A model generated the notes under the pieces. The model saw only the letters and a list, made by a program, of their open reading frames with translations, ran no database searches and had not been told where the DNA came from. 64,000 nucleotides of DNA from JACRDG01 sp963760985. GTDB lineage: Bacteria > Desulfobacterota > Desulfomonilia > Desulfomonilales > Desulfomonilaceae. Location of the stretch: assembly GCA_963760985.1 (NCBI GenBank), contig CAVXFM010000002.1, forward strand, positions 1-64,000. Direction: 5' to 3'. Shown one piece after another: positions 28,029 through 36,677 of this stretch. The position numbers and the translations under genes were made by a program. Position 1 is the first letter of the stretch. Every line of letters begins with the position of its first letter.

Positions 28029-28612
28029 GGATATCTTGCATATACTGAAACACATTGAGTGTGACAATCAGTTTCAGTAGCATTCAGACTCGATCGACCA
28101 AAAGGTGAGAACATCACCAGATGTTGCAGGAGAATCGTGGTAAAGGTTCACCGCGAGGGACGAGGAGTGAATCACCAACGCACAAAGAAAAGGGGAATTG
28201 GTCTTTCACCTCTTCGCGTCTGAGTGATTTTGTGGTGCGATTTTCCATGTTCCGCAGAGGATCGCGCTGAACGATTACGCATCCCGACCTCGGAATGGAG
28301 CGCTGTCGCGGTCTTCTCCCTCGTGTTCCGTATGAACCGGAGGCCAGTGGAGCACTTGCCCGAAAAACGAGGCACCATAGCAGCGCGTAAAGAAATCGGT
28401 CTGGTATGAATTGCGAATTCTGCCAAGAAGATGTACCGTGCGCGCAGGGTGTTCCGGGAACGAACGCACGGCTCTTGTGTGGGCCAAGACGCGGCCTTAG
28501 GGCTTGGCCGCGACGATAGGGTAACGGGTGCTTTTCGTTTCCGGTCCGGTTCGACCGACAGAAGAGGCTGTGGGTCGGGAAAATTTCATCCGGGCAAGCG
28601 GAGGCATTCGTG
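28029..28612. other. Intergenic region before the stress-protein genes
   Basis: About 580 bases without a convincing gene. It contains a string, TCGCGCTGAACGATTACGC (28262-28280), found with one change at 13-31 of the window, and a possible hairpin (GCGGCC...GGCCGC near 28491-28512). No clear promoter was identified. Confidence 0.45.
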
Positions 28613-29068
28613 ATGGCAGCGAAGAGGGTCCTCTTTTGCACTGATTTTTCCCGCAATTCGCTGCCCGCGCGGCGAAAGGCGATCGAGTACGCTGTTGCAT
28701 TTGGAGCCGAACTCCTCATATTGCACGTAGTTGGCGCACGCCACTTCGGGTACCCCGGCTTTGAGGACGCCTTGGGAACGGAAATGGCAAGACTCCATCA
28801 AAAGATTGACGAACGTCTGCAGGAAGAGATGAGTCACGAGGCCAAGAAATGCCAGCCGCATGTGAAGGAGTTGCACACGTTCTTGCGCTCCGGCGAGGCC
28901 GCGGCCGAAATCGTCAGATTTGCAACGAAGCATTCCGTGGACCTGATCGTGATGGGTACCCACGGCTGGAGTGGAGTCAAACAGCGCTTCCTCGGCAGTA
29001 CGGCAACAAACGTGGCCAGAAATGCCACATGCCCGGTGATGGCGGTGAGGGCCCCTGCTGAGGTTTAG
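28613..29068 (+). CDS. Universal stress protein (UspA family)
   Basis: A 151-residue single-domain Usp. It opens KRVLFCTDFSRNS (beta strand and nucleotide loop) and ends with the ATP-binding G-rich motif, DLIVMGTHGWSGVKQRFLGSTATNVARNATCPVMAV, in the form G-x2-G-x9-G-S/T expected of ATP-binding Usps. It is cytosolic; the role is survival or regulation under stress by an unknown mechanism. ATG 28613 has GGAGG upstream. It starts a group with a CBS-ACT protein and a second Usp, both also on the plus strand. Confidence 0.9.
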   Translation: MAAKRVLFCTDFSRNSLPARRKAIEYAVAFGAELLILHVVGARHFGYPGFEDALGTEMARLHQKIDERLQEEMSHEAKKCQPHVKELHTFLRSGEAAAEIVRFATKHSVDLIVMGTHGWSGVKQRFLGSTATNVARNATCPVMAVRAPAEV

Positions 29069-29282
29069 TCTCTGCCTCCGTCGGTAGCACACCTTTTTGC
29101 TGCTCCCGGCATCACAGGGGGATGACCTTCGTGTCCAAGACCGGGGGTGAGCCAGACCATCTGAGAGTGTCAGTCAAATGCTACGAATGCGGCCAAGGGG
29201 AAGGCACCGAGATAATCGTACTGCATCGTGATTCCCGGGCGGTTGTTCCACGGCACGACCCGGCACGGAAGGGAGGGGCGAA

Positions 29283-29981
29283 ATGTTGGTGAAATACTGG
29301 ATGCGACCGCCCGTAACCTTCATTAACGTCAACGATTCTCTGGAACACGTAGCAGAGTGCATGAAAGAGTACTTTGTGACGCTCTTGCCCGTGGTCAAAA
29401 GCGGGCGACTGGTCGGCGTGCTCAGAGACACGGACCTTTCGAAGGCCCTTTCCTCCCATGCTTTGATGCCCAAACATGGCGATGCCGGGGCGGTCCATCC
29501 CCCACCCACGGTCGGCAGGATCATGACAAGAAACCCTGTGACCGTGCCACCTGACTTCACCTTGGAAGAAGCAGCGGCTCTTCTCCTTCTCAGCAAGACC
29601 GACGAAGCGCCTGTGGTGGGGACAAACAGCCAGGTTCTTGGTTTCATCTCCCAACAGGATATCTTGTGGGCGCTGATGACGTTAAACGGGTTCGAAAGTA
29701 GAGGAGTGCAGTGTGCGCTCGAGGTGGTCGAGAGTTCCGGAGTCATTCAGGAGATTGTTGACATCGTGAGATCCTACCAGGGCAGACTTGCAAGTTCGCT
29801 CACCTCTTTGGCGCGGGCCTCTGCCGGCAGCAAGAGGGTGTACCTCCGGATACATGGCATCGACCGTCAAAGAATGCCGGAACTGAAGCGAGCGCTGAGC
29901 GCCAAAGCATCTCTGCTTTACCTGATCGACCACCGCGAGAATACGAGAGAGGAGTACGAATCCGTGGCTCGATTTCCGTAG
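29283..29981 (+). CDS. CBS-pair protein with C-terminal ACT-like domain (AcuB-like)
   Basis: A 232-residue cytosolic regulator. Two CBS motifs are clear: YWMRPPVTFINVNDSLEHV with LVGVLRDTDLSKAL, and RIMTRNPVTVPPDFTLEEAA with VLGFISQQDILWAL. A C-terminal domain of about 80 residues (ALEVVESSGVIQEIVDIVRS) has ACT-type secondary structure. CBS pairs bind adenosine ligands such as AMP or ATP, so this would be an energy sensor. It lies between two universal stress proteins on the same strand, suggesting a common energy-stress response. The partner enzyme is unknown. Confidence 0.85.
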   Translation: MLVKYWMRPPVTFINVNDSLEHVAECMKEYFVTLLPVVKSGRLVGVLRDTDLSKALSSHALMPKHGDAGAVHPPPTVGRIMTRNPVTVPPDFTLEEAAALLLLSKTDEAPVVGTNSQVLGFISQQDILWALMTLNGFESRGVQCALEVVESSGVIQEIVDIVRSYQGRLASSLTSLARASAGSKRVYLRIHGIDRQRMPELKRALSAKASLLYLIDHRENTREEYESVARFP

Positions 29982-30034
29982 GGCCTGTGAATTCACGCAG
30001 GCGATGTTCTTTTGAACGAAAGGAGGCGTTTCTC

Positions 30035-30504
30035 GTGATTCCAAAAAGAATCCTTTTTTTGTCACTGACTTTTCCGAAAATTCCGATCCTCCGCGGCGTC
30101 TGGCCGCTGATTACGCCAAGATCTTCCATGCAAGCCTCGCGATCGTGCACGTGGTGGAATCCTGGGCCGGGTTTCCCACTTACGAATTCAGGGTACCCGT
30201 GGACCTTCACGAACTCGCAGTGAACATCCAAGAATCGGTTATGACCGATCTTGACGAAATGGCCAAGGAATTCGCCAGCGAAGTTCCCGAAGTGACCACT
30301 CACTGCAAGATTGGAGCCCCCCCGCAGGAAATCGTCAAACTTGCCGGCGAGCTGGAAGTTGATCTCATTATTATGGGAACGCATGGATGGACCGGTTTCA
30401 AGCACATGCTCCTGGGAAGTGTGGCTGAGAATGTCTTGCGACTGGCCAAATGTCCGGTGCTGGTGGTGAAGTCGCCCGCGGCCTACGCTGAGCACACGAA
30501 ATAG
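30035..30504 (+). CDS. Universal stress protein (UspA family), frameshifted
   Basis: Second Usp of the cluster. The start is GTG 30035, eight bases after AAGGAGG. It reads IPKRILF before a run of seven T (30054-30060) that shifts the frame. Beyond the run the correct frame continues VTDFSENSDPPRRLAADYAK, then VHVVESWAG and the ATP-binding DLIIMGTHGWTGFKHMLLGSVAENVLR. With five or eight T in the run the frame is restored, giving about 156 residues. The homopolymer makes a sequencing error very likely. It is about 30% similar by eye to the Usp at 28613, so the pair may be a duplication. Confidence 0.85.
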
Positions 30505-30621
30505 GAGGTTGTTGCGTGATCCCGCGATCTACGGGGCTGGATCCGAGGGTCGCGGGTATGACATTGCAGCTCCGGCTACGCCTTGCAGGGGGTCCGTGAG
30601 CTTACCAAGGAGGATCACGCC

Positions 30622-31143
30622 ATGGAAGCAAGATTAGAAGAGCCTCCCAAGCCTCAAAGCGAATCTTCCACACAATCTGAGGATCGTCGATGGAGACTGG
30701 TCAACAGGACCATGCGCGTACACGGAAATGCGCCTGACGCGCTCATCGAAACCCTTCATGCCGTTCAGGAGCATTTCGGGTTTCTTGACCTGGCCTCACT
30801 GAAATATGTGGCACACGCTCTACGGGTCCCGCTGAGCAGGGTCTATGGAGTGGCCACCTTTTACCACTATTTCACCCTGAAACCCCCGGGAGAGCATACC
30901 TGCGTGGTCTGCAAAGGCACCGCGTGTTACATCGGCGGCGCTTCAGCCATCCTGAACAGCATCGAGCAGGACGTGGGAATAGCGCCTGGAGAAACCACCC
31001 CTGACGGTCAGATATCGCTCTTGACCGCGCGCTGCCTGGGATCGTGCGGCTTGGCACCCGCGGTGGTGTTTGACGGTGAGGTATGTGGAAGAATGACGCC
31101 GCCGGCAGTGCTCGAGAAAATAGAGAGGTGGACAAAACCATGA
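30622..31143 (+). CDS. hoxE: NuoE/HoxE-like [2Fe-2S] subunit of NAD-linked hydrogenase
   Basis: Thioredoxin-fold [2Fe-2S] protein, 173 residues, the electron-transfer subunit partnering the flavoprotein downstream. The cluster cysteines appear as CVVCKGTAC and ARCLGSCG, spaced as in NuoE/HoxE. Upstream are VQEHFGFLDLASLKYVAHAL and VYGVATFYHYF, the family core. ATG 30622 has AAGGAGG 8 nt upstream. It overlaps the next gene by four bases (ATGA). Given hydrogenase subunits downstream, HoxE is preferred to complex I NuoE. Confidence 0.87.
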   Translation: MEARLEEPPKPQSESSTQSEDRRWRLVNRTMRVHGNAPDALIETLHAVQEHFGFLDLASLKYVAHALRVPLSRVYGVATFYHYFTLKPPGEHTCVVCKGTACYIGGASAILNSIEQDVGIAPGETTPDGQISLLTARCLGSCGLAPAVVFDGEVCGRMTPPAVLEKIERWTKP

Positions 31144-32791
31144 CACTCTCACTCGAAGACCTCCAGGGAATTGCCAAGATCGAAAAGGAAAAGCAAGAGG
31201 GCTTTCGGCATCACATCTACGTGTGTGTGGCAGCGGGTTGCCTTTCCTGTCAGAGCGGTCAGGTGAAGGATGCTCTGGAAAAGGAGGTAGGGCGCCGCGG
31301 CCTGGAAAACTGGGTTGAGGTGAAAGGTGTGGGGTGTCTCGGCCTTTGTGCGGCCGGTCCGCTGATTTCTCTCGAGCCGCAGGGCACCTTTTATCAGGGT
31401 GTCGCGGTGTCGGACGTATCGGAGATCCTGGAGTCTCTCGGCGGGCCTCCCATTGGCCGGCTGGATTGCTCGGGCCTGTCCCCTTTTTCCAACGCCAGCA
31501 CAAAATCGTGCTGGAAAATTGTGGCAGGATAGATCCGGAGCGCATCGAAGATTACATCGCGGAGCATGGGTACGAGGCGTTGTACAACGCGCTCAGGTAT
31601 ATGACGCCCACAGAGGTCATCGAGGAGGTCGTGACCAGTGGCCTCCGGGGCCGTGGTGGAGCGGGATTTCCCACTGGCCTGAAATGGACCACCGTGTCCA
31701 AGGCGGTGAGCAACACCAAGTTTGTCATTTGCAACGCAGATGAAGGCGACCCGGGCGCTTTTATGGATCGCAGCGTGCTGGAGAGCGATCCGCATCGGGT
31801 CATTGAGGGCATGGCAATTGCCGCGTACGCGGTCGGCGCGCATCACGGGTACATGTACGTCCGTGCCGAGTATCCGCTCGCAGTGAAGCGTGTTCGTACC
31901 GCCCTGGCGCAGGCGGAACGCATGGGGGTCCTCGGGAACAGCATTTTCAACACTCCCTTTTCTTTCACGGTAGAAGTAAGGCTGGGCGCGGGGGCTTTCG
32001 TGTGCGGGGAAGAGACTGCGCTCATCGCGTCCATTGAAGGCAGACACGGCCGACCACGGCCCAGGCCGCCTTTCCCTGCTGAATTCGGGCTGTGGGGCCA
32101 ACCCACTTTGATTAACAACGTGGAAACCTATGCCAACGTCCCGCCGATCATCCGCAAGGGCGGTAAATGGTTTTCCGGCATTGGTACGGAAAAGAGCAAA
32201 GGGACAAAGGTGTTTGCCCTCGCGGGGCGAGTGAACAATACCGGGCTCATTGAAGTCCCTATGGGCACCATTCTGCGGGACATCGTGTTCGACATCGGGG
32301 GTGGCATCCCCGGCGGACGCCGGTTCAAAGCCGTCCAGACCGGAGGCCCCTCCGGAGGCTGCATTCCCGAGCAACACCTCGACATGCCGGTGGATTACGA
32401 GTCTCTAGCGAAAGTGGGTTCCATCATGGGTTCCGGCGGCATGATCATCATGGACGAGACCTCGTGCATGGTGGATGTGGCCAAGTTCTTCATGGAATTC
32501 TGCATGAGCGAATCCTGTGGCAAATGCGTGCCCTGCCGTGTGGGAACCACCCAGCTTTACCATGTGTTGCAAAGGATCACCGACGGTAGCGCCAAGCCCA
32601 CCGATATTGCCCTGCTGGAAGAACTGTGTGACGTGGTCAAGCACACCAGTCTGTGCGGACTCGGCCAGACTGCTCCCAATCCGGTGAACAGTACGCTTCG
32701 CTATTTTCGCGACGAGTATGAGGCACACATTCACGACAAGACCTGTCCTGCCGGAGTATGCATGAACCACCGAGCAAAGGAGGCGCCATGA
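31140..32791 (+). CDS. hoxF: NuoF/HoxF-like NADH/FMN flavoprotein subunit, frameshifted
   Basis: About 550-residue diaphorase subunit that binds FMN, NAD(H) and a [4Fe-4S] cluster. The N-terminal region (residues 1-120) is an extra thioredoxin-like [2Fe-2S] domain with cysteines in VAAGCLSCQSG and GVGCLGLCAAGP, as in HoxF. The main part has the FMN/NADH loop GLRGRGGAGFPTGLKW, CNADEGDPGAF, and cluster motif ESCGKCVPCRVGT. The frame breaks in the T run at 31484-31488: one more T gives SPFFQRQHKIVLENCGRI and joins the halves. It overlaps both neighbours by four bases (ATGA), so the whole operon is tightly coupled. The frameshift is almost certainly an artefact. Confidence 0.9.
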
Positions 32792-33552
32792 AAAGCCCCG
32801 CCCACTACCATGGACAGAAGCCGAGGGCAGATGTCAATCCGACCCGTGTCTTGACGTTCCGCATCAACGATCGCGACGTGAGCGCTCGGGAGGACGAGAC
32901 CTTGTTGACGGTCGCGCGGCAAAACGGCATCAACATTCCCACGCTCTGTCATCTCGACGGGTTGTCCGAGCGGGGGGCGTGCCGACTGTGTATCGTGGAG
33001 ATCAAGGGATTGCCGAAACTCCTCCCCGCGTGCGTGACCCTGCCCAGGCAGGATATGGAAGTAATCACCCATTCCGAACGGGTGGTCGACTATCGACGCA
33101 AGATCCTGGAACTCCTGTTTTCCGAGCGGAATCACGTCTGTGCGGTATGTGTGTCCAATGGTCACTGCGATTTGCAGGCATTGTCGGTGGAACTGGGCAT
33201 GACCCACGTCCATTATGATTACCTCTATCCGCGGCACTTTATTGACGCGTCCCACAGCCGATTTTCCGTGGATCACAACCGTTGTGTCCTGTGCCTGCGG
33301 TGCGTGCGGGTGTGCGACGAAATTGAGGGCGCACACACATGGGATTCCATGGGCCGCGGCATTGTGTCTCGCGTGATCACCGATTTGAACCAACCGTGGG
33401 GCTCATCGGAAACCTGCACCGGATGCGGGAAATGCGTGCAAGTCTGCCCAACCGGCGCATTGTCCGAAAAAGGCAAATCCGTGGCTGAGATGACCAAGCG
33501 AAGACAGTTCTTACCGTACCTGCAGATGATGCGCGGGGAAGGTCACCGATGA
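32788..33552 (+). CDS. hoxU: HoxU-like iron-sulfur subunit of hydrogenase diaphorase
   Basis: A 254-residue protein equivalent to the N-terminal part of NuoG. It shows a [2Fe-2S] plant-type domain (CHLDGLSERGACRLCIVEI, with a fourth Cys in LLPACVTLP), then the His/Cys-type [4Fe-4S] region (HVCAVCVSNGHCDLQ). Two ferredoxin-type [4Fe-4S] motifs follow: CVLCLRCVRVCDE and CTGCGKCVQVCPTGAL. Electrons would pass between the flavoprotein and hydrogenase modules. ATG 32788 has AAGGAGG upstream and overlaps the previous stop (ATGA). Confidence 0.92.
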   Translation: MKSPAHYHGQKPRADVNPTRVLTFRINDRDVSAREDETLLTVARQNGINIPTLCHLDGLSERGACRLCIVEIKGLPKLLPACVTLPRQDMEVITHSERVVDYRRKILELLFSERNHVCAVCVSNGHCDLQALSVELGMTHVHYDYLYPRHFIDASHSRFSVDHNRCVLCLRCVRVCDEIEGAHTWDSMGRGIVSRVITDLNQPWGSSETCTGCGKCVQVCPTGALSEKGKSVAEMTKRRQFLPYLQMMRGEGHR

Positions 33553-33570
33553 AGCCGGAGGAGAACTGCG

Positions 33571-34104
33571 ATGAGCAAAATACGGATGGCGACGGCGTGG
33601 TTGGACGGTTGCTCCGGCTGCCACATGTCTTTCCTGGACCTGGACGAACTCTTGATCGACATAGCGGGTCAAGTTGATCTGGTGTTCAGCCCTCTCGTGG
33701 ATGCCAAGGAATTCCCCGAGAACGTGGACGTCACCCTTGTAGAAGGTGCGGTGAGCAATGACGACGCGGAAGAAAAGATTCGTTTCATGCGGGAACGGAC
33801 GAAGATTCTGGTCTCCTTCGGAGATTGCGCGGTGACTGCCAACGTGCCGGGCATGCGCAATCAGTTCAGGGTGGAGGACGTGCTCACGCGGGGATATGTG
33901 GAAAACGCAACCTTTCAGGCCAAGATTCCCGAGATGGGCATCCCGCATCTGCTCAAGCGTGCGCGTCCTGTGCACGAGTTCGTCGACGTGGACGTGTTTT
34001 TGCCAGGCTGTCCGCCGCCGACACAAGCGATTCTCTTTACGATAACCGAGCTTTTGGAAGGCCGCATCCCGGACCTTACCGGGAAGACTCGCTTTGGCGC
34101 CTAA
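33571..34104 (+). CDS. hoxY: NiFe hydrogenase small subunit (HoxY-like)
   Basis: A 177-residue small subunit, short like other soluble group 3 enzymes, with only the proximal [4Fe-4S] ligands: WLDGCSGCHMSFLD, SFGDCAVTANVPGMRN and FLPGCPPPTQA. It lacks a Tat signal, so it is cytoplasmic. ATG 33571 follows GAGGAG and is 18 bases after hoxU. Together with HoxH it forms the hydrogenase module. Confidence 0.93.
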   Translation: MSKIRMATAWLDGCSGCHMSFLDLDELLIDIAGQVDLVFSPLVDAKEFPENVDVTLVEGAVSNDDAEEKIRFMRERTKILVSFGDCAVTANVPGMRNQFRVEDVLTRGYVENATFQAKIPEMGIPHLLKRARPVHEFVDVDVFLPGCPPPTQAILFTITELLEGRIPDLTGKTRFGA

Positions 34105-34121
34105 TCCGGGGAGGTAGTCTG

Positions 34122-35539
34122 ATGGCACTCCAAATCGTGATAGATCCGGTGACTCGTGTGGAAGGGCACGGAAAAATTACCATCAATCTTGATGAACACG
34201 GCAATGTCACGGACGCGGAGTTTCACGTCACCCAGTTTCGCGGTTTTGAGAAGTTCTGTGAGGGCAGGCCCTATTATGAAATGCCGTCGCTGGTGGAGCG
34301 CATTTGCGGGATCTGTCCGGTGAGCCACTCCCTTGCATCTGCCAAGGCCTGTGACGCAATCCTGGGTGTGCGCATCCCTGAACCTGCGATCAAGCTCAGG
34401 CGGCTGCTCAACTGCGGTGAGTTCATCCAGTCTCATGCGCTCAGCTTCTTTCACCTTTCCGCGCCGGACTTACTGCTCGGCATGGACTCGGATCCGCACA
34501 CGCGCAACATCATCGGTCTGATAGGATCCCATCCTGACATCGCGGGGACGGAATCCGTCTCCGCAAGATAGGACAGCAACTTATCGCAGGGTTTGCCGGT
34601 AAACGGATTCATCCGTCGTGGGTGGTTCCCGGAGGCGTAAACGAGCCGCTCACCGAGGAACACCGCAGCATGATGCTTTCGCTGATTCCCGAAGCGTACG
34701 ACATTACCAAACGCACGTTATTGTGGTTCAAGCGATCGCTTGACCGGCATCAGGAGGAGATCCGCACCTTCGCGAATTTCCCCACCATGTTCATGGGCTT
34801 GGTGAACGCGGAGGGGAATCTGGAGCATGTCCACGGAACGCTGCGCTTTGTGGATTCCAAAGGCACCATCAGAGCTGACCGTGTGGACCCTGCCCTTTAT
34901 CGGGATTACGTGGGAGAGGCAGTGGAACAGTGGTCATATCTGAAGTCACCGTACTTCAAACCCGCCGGGTACCCTGACGGCATCTATCGAGTGGGCCCTG
35001 CCGCGAGACTCAATGTATGTCGTGGCTGCGGCACACCTCTCAGCGACCAGGAATGGGCGGAATTCGTCAAGCTGGATCGTGGGCCTGTGATGAGTTCCTT
35101 TTTCAATCATTATGCGCGGCTCATTGAAATTTTGTATTCCATCGAAACCATGGAGATTCTCCTCAACGATCCGGAGATTATGAGCAGCCACGTGCGTGCG
35201 TTCGCCCAACCGAACCATTACGAAGGCGTGGGCGTGGTGGAAGCTCCGCGCGGCACGCTCATTCATCATTACAAGGTAGATGAGCAGGGGCTCATGACCT
35301 GGGCCAACATGATTGTAGCCACGGGAAACAACAACCTGGCCATGAACAAGGGGGTGCTTCAGGTCGCACAGCGTTTCATCGAAGGCGACAAGATCACTGA
35401 GGGGGCGCTGAATAGGGTGGAAGCGGTCATCAGGGCCTTTGACCCGTGCCTGAGTTGTTCCACGCACGCCATTGGTAAAGCCGGCATACGTATGCAACTC
35501 ATCGGACACGACGGCACGATCCTTGACGAGGTCGACTGA
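34122..35539 (+). CDS. hoxH: NiFe hydrogenase large subunit (HoxH-like), frameshifted
   Basis: Catalytic subunit, about 472 residues when corrected. Both nickel-binding cysteine pairs are present: RICGICPVSHS near residue 63 and DPCLSCSTHAIG near the C-terminus. The latter is followed by 21 residues, without the long cleaved tail seen in uptake hydrogenases. The frame breaks at 34544-34547 after PDIA, where one base is missing from a G run; restoring it gives ARDGIRLRKIGQQLIAGFAG as in relatives. No maturation protease or hyp genes lie in the window. The operon hoxEFUYH suggests a bidirectional NAD(H)-linked hydrogenase (group 3d-like). Confidence 0.92.
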
Positions 35540-35574
35540 CCGGAGACTCTTTTTGGTTGGCCTTGCGGCATTCA

Positions 35575-35928
35575 TCACAACGCAGTCAGAAGCGTAGGCG
35601 TCCTTTTCTTGACATGGTGGCGCGCAATTCCCATGAACCGGGGATCTGCCAGCACCGCCAGCACCGCGTTCACGCCGAGTTGGTTCACGAGCAGTACGTA
35701 GTCGCGGAATTCCACCATGCCCCGATTCAGGTTGCCCAGCCCCAGTTCCGCACCCACCATGTCTGTAGTGCTGAGGCTCGCGGAGATGACCGCTCCCAGG
35801 GTCTCCGCGTCCATGGCAGAGCCTTCGGTTGCTGCATCGATCACAAACCCATCGCGGCCGATCACCACCACGGCCTTAATGCCTTCCACCTGAACCATCT
35901 GGTCGAGTTGTTCTCTGATACTTGCCAT
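35575..35928 (-). CDS. Roadblock/LC7-domain protein (second of pair)
   Basis: A 117-residue protein with the Roadblock/LC7 profile (IREQLDQMVQVEGIKAVVVIGRDGFVI and LGAVISASLSTTDMVGAELGLG). Such proteins commonly regulate small GTPases (MglB type). The start at 35928 has GGAGA upstream. It faces the hydrogenase operon convergently, and follows another Roadblock gene on the same strand. No GTPase gene adjoins. Confidence 0.82.
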   Translation of the reverse strand: MASIREQLDQMVQVEGIKAVVVIGRDGFVIDAATEGSAMDAETLGAVISASLSTTDMVGAELGLGNLNRGMVEFRDYVLLVNQLGVNAVLAVLADPRFMGIARHHVKKRTPTLLTAL

Positions 35929-35979
35929 GCCTGCTGTCTCCATGAAACCGGTACTGCGTAGTAAAAGCATCCTGTGACG

Positions 35980-36489
35980 CTACTGAGAATGCGAATCGCG
36001 CTCCAGGCGTGTATGTGTGCCGAAGATCCGGGCTATGGGATCCACACGGCGTTTTATCGATGCCTGCAGGGTAGTGGCATCCCCGTCGCTCTCGGCCGCA
36101 GGCTGCATAGGCAAAATCTCCGCGAGGCTCTCTGTGGTCCGCCGGGCTTGAAGACGCACCAGGCCTGTGGCGCGGTCATCCTCAAAGACAACCACCAGCG
36201 CATGAGAGTCACCGACCAAAGACATATGCACATGGCGGGTCTCTCCAAGCTGGAGCACGGTCGAGAATCGATCCTCTCCCACCGCCTGTGCCACTGCACG
36301 GCCGCAAGAAACCATTTCCGCAACGAGACCCGCCAGGACGCTCGCATTCACCTGGGCCGTGTCACCTGCGGCGCACATGCCCGGTCCATCAAGCTTCAGC
36401 AGTAACGCGGTGAGCGCATCGGTCCTTTGAATCAATTCGCTCAGATGGTGCGCTACTTCTCCGTCCTTGTGCCATCCTGAGGCGTTCAT
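35980..36489 (-). CDS. Roadblock/LC7-domain protein (first of pair)
   Basis: A 169-residue protein whose first 110 residues have Roadblock/LC7-type features (VNASVLAGLVAEMVSCGRAVAQAVG and VHMSLVGDSHALVVVFEDD). A polar C-terminal tail follows. Together with the next gene it forms a two-gene unit; such pairs can form heterodimers. Functional link to the hydrogenase is not shown. Confidence 0.7.
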   Translation of the reverse strand: MNASGWHKDGEVAHHLSELIQRTDALTALLLKLDGPGMCAAGDTAQVNASVLAGLVAEMVSCGRAVAQAVGEDRFSTVLQLGETRHVHMSLVGDSHALVVVFEDDRATGLVRLQARRTTESLAEILPMQPAAESDGDATTLQASIKRRVDPIARIFGTHTRLERDSHSQ

Positions 36490-36528
36490 GAATCTGCTGC
36501 CTCCTGTGGTTGCTGCAATCTGTCAGAC

Positions 36529-36669
36529 GGACTACCACTCAAACGAGTAAGGTCGTCGGGTTGGGGATCTCCTGAGCGAAGTGATGAGACGGCTCTGCGC
36601 CGTCCGTACCGAAGGGGATCCCCAGCCGGCAGCCTGCGCCAACGCGTACAGGCAAAAGCGAATCAATAT
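36529..36669 (+). repeat. Family A dispersed palindromic repeat, copy 4
   Basis: Ends are the least conserved (right end GCGAATCAATAT) but the core is among the best: GGGGATCTCCT with AGGGGATCCCC, and a perfect inner hairpin GACGGC TCTGC GCCGTC. It lies between the 5' end of the Roadblock pair and the 3' end of the acyl-CoA ligase. Confidence 0.78.
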
Positions 36670-36677
36670 CAGCCTCC

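Noticed and set aside
30540..30575. Possible sigma-54 site (GG-N10-GC) before hoxE
   Set aside because: Only the minimal GG/GC spacing matches; the -24 element is far from TGGCAC.
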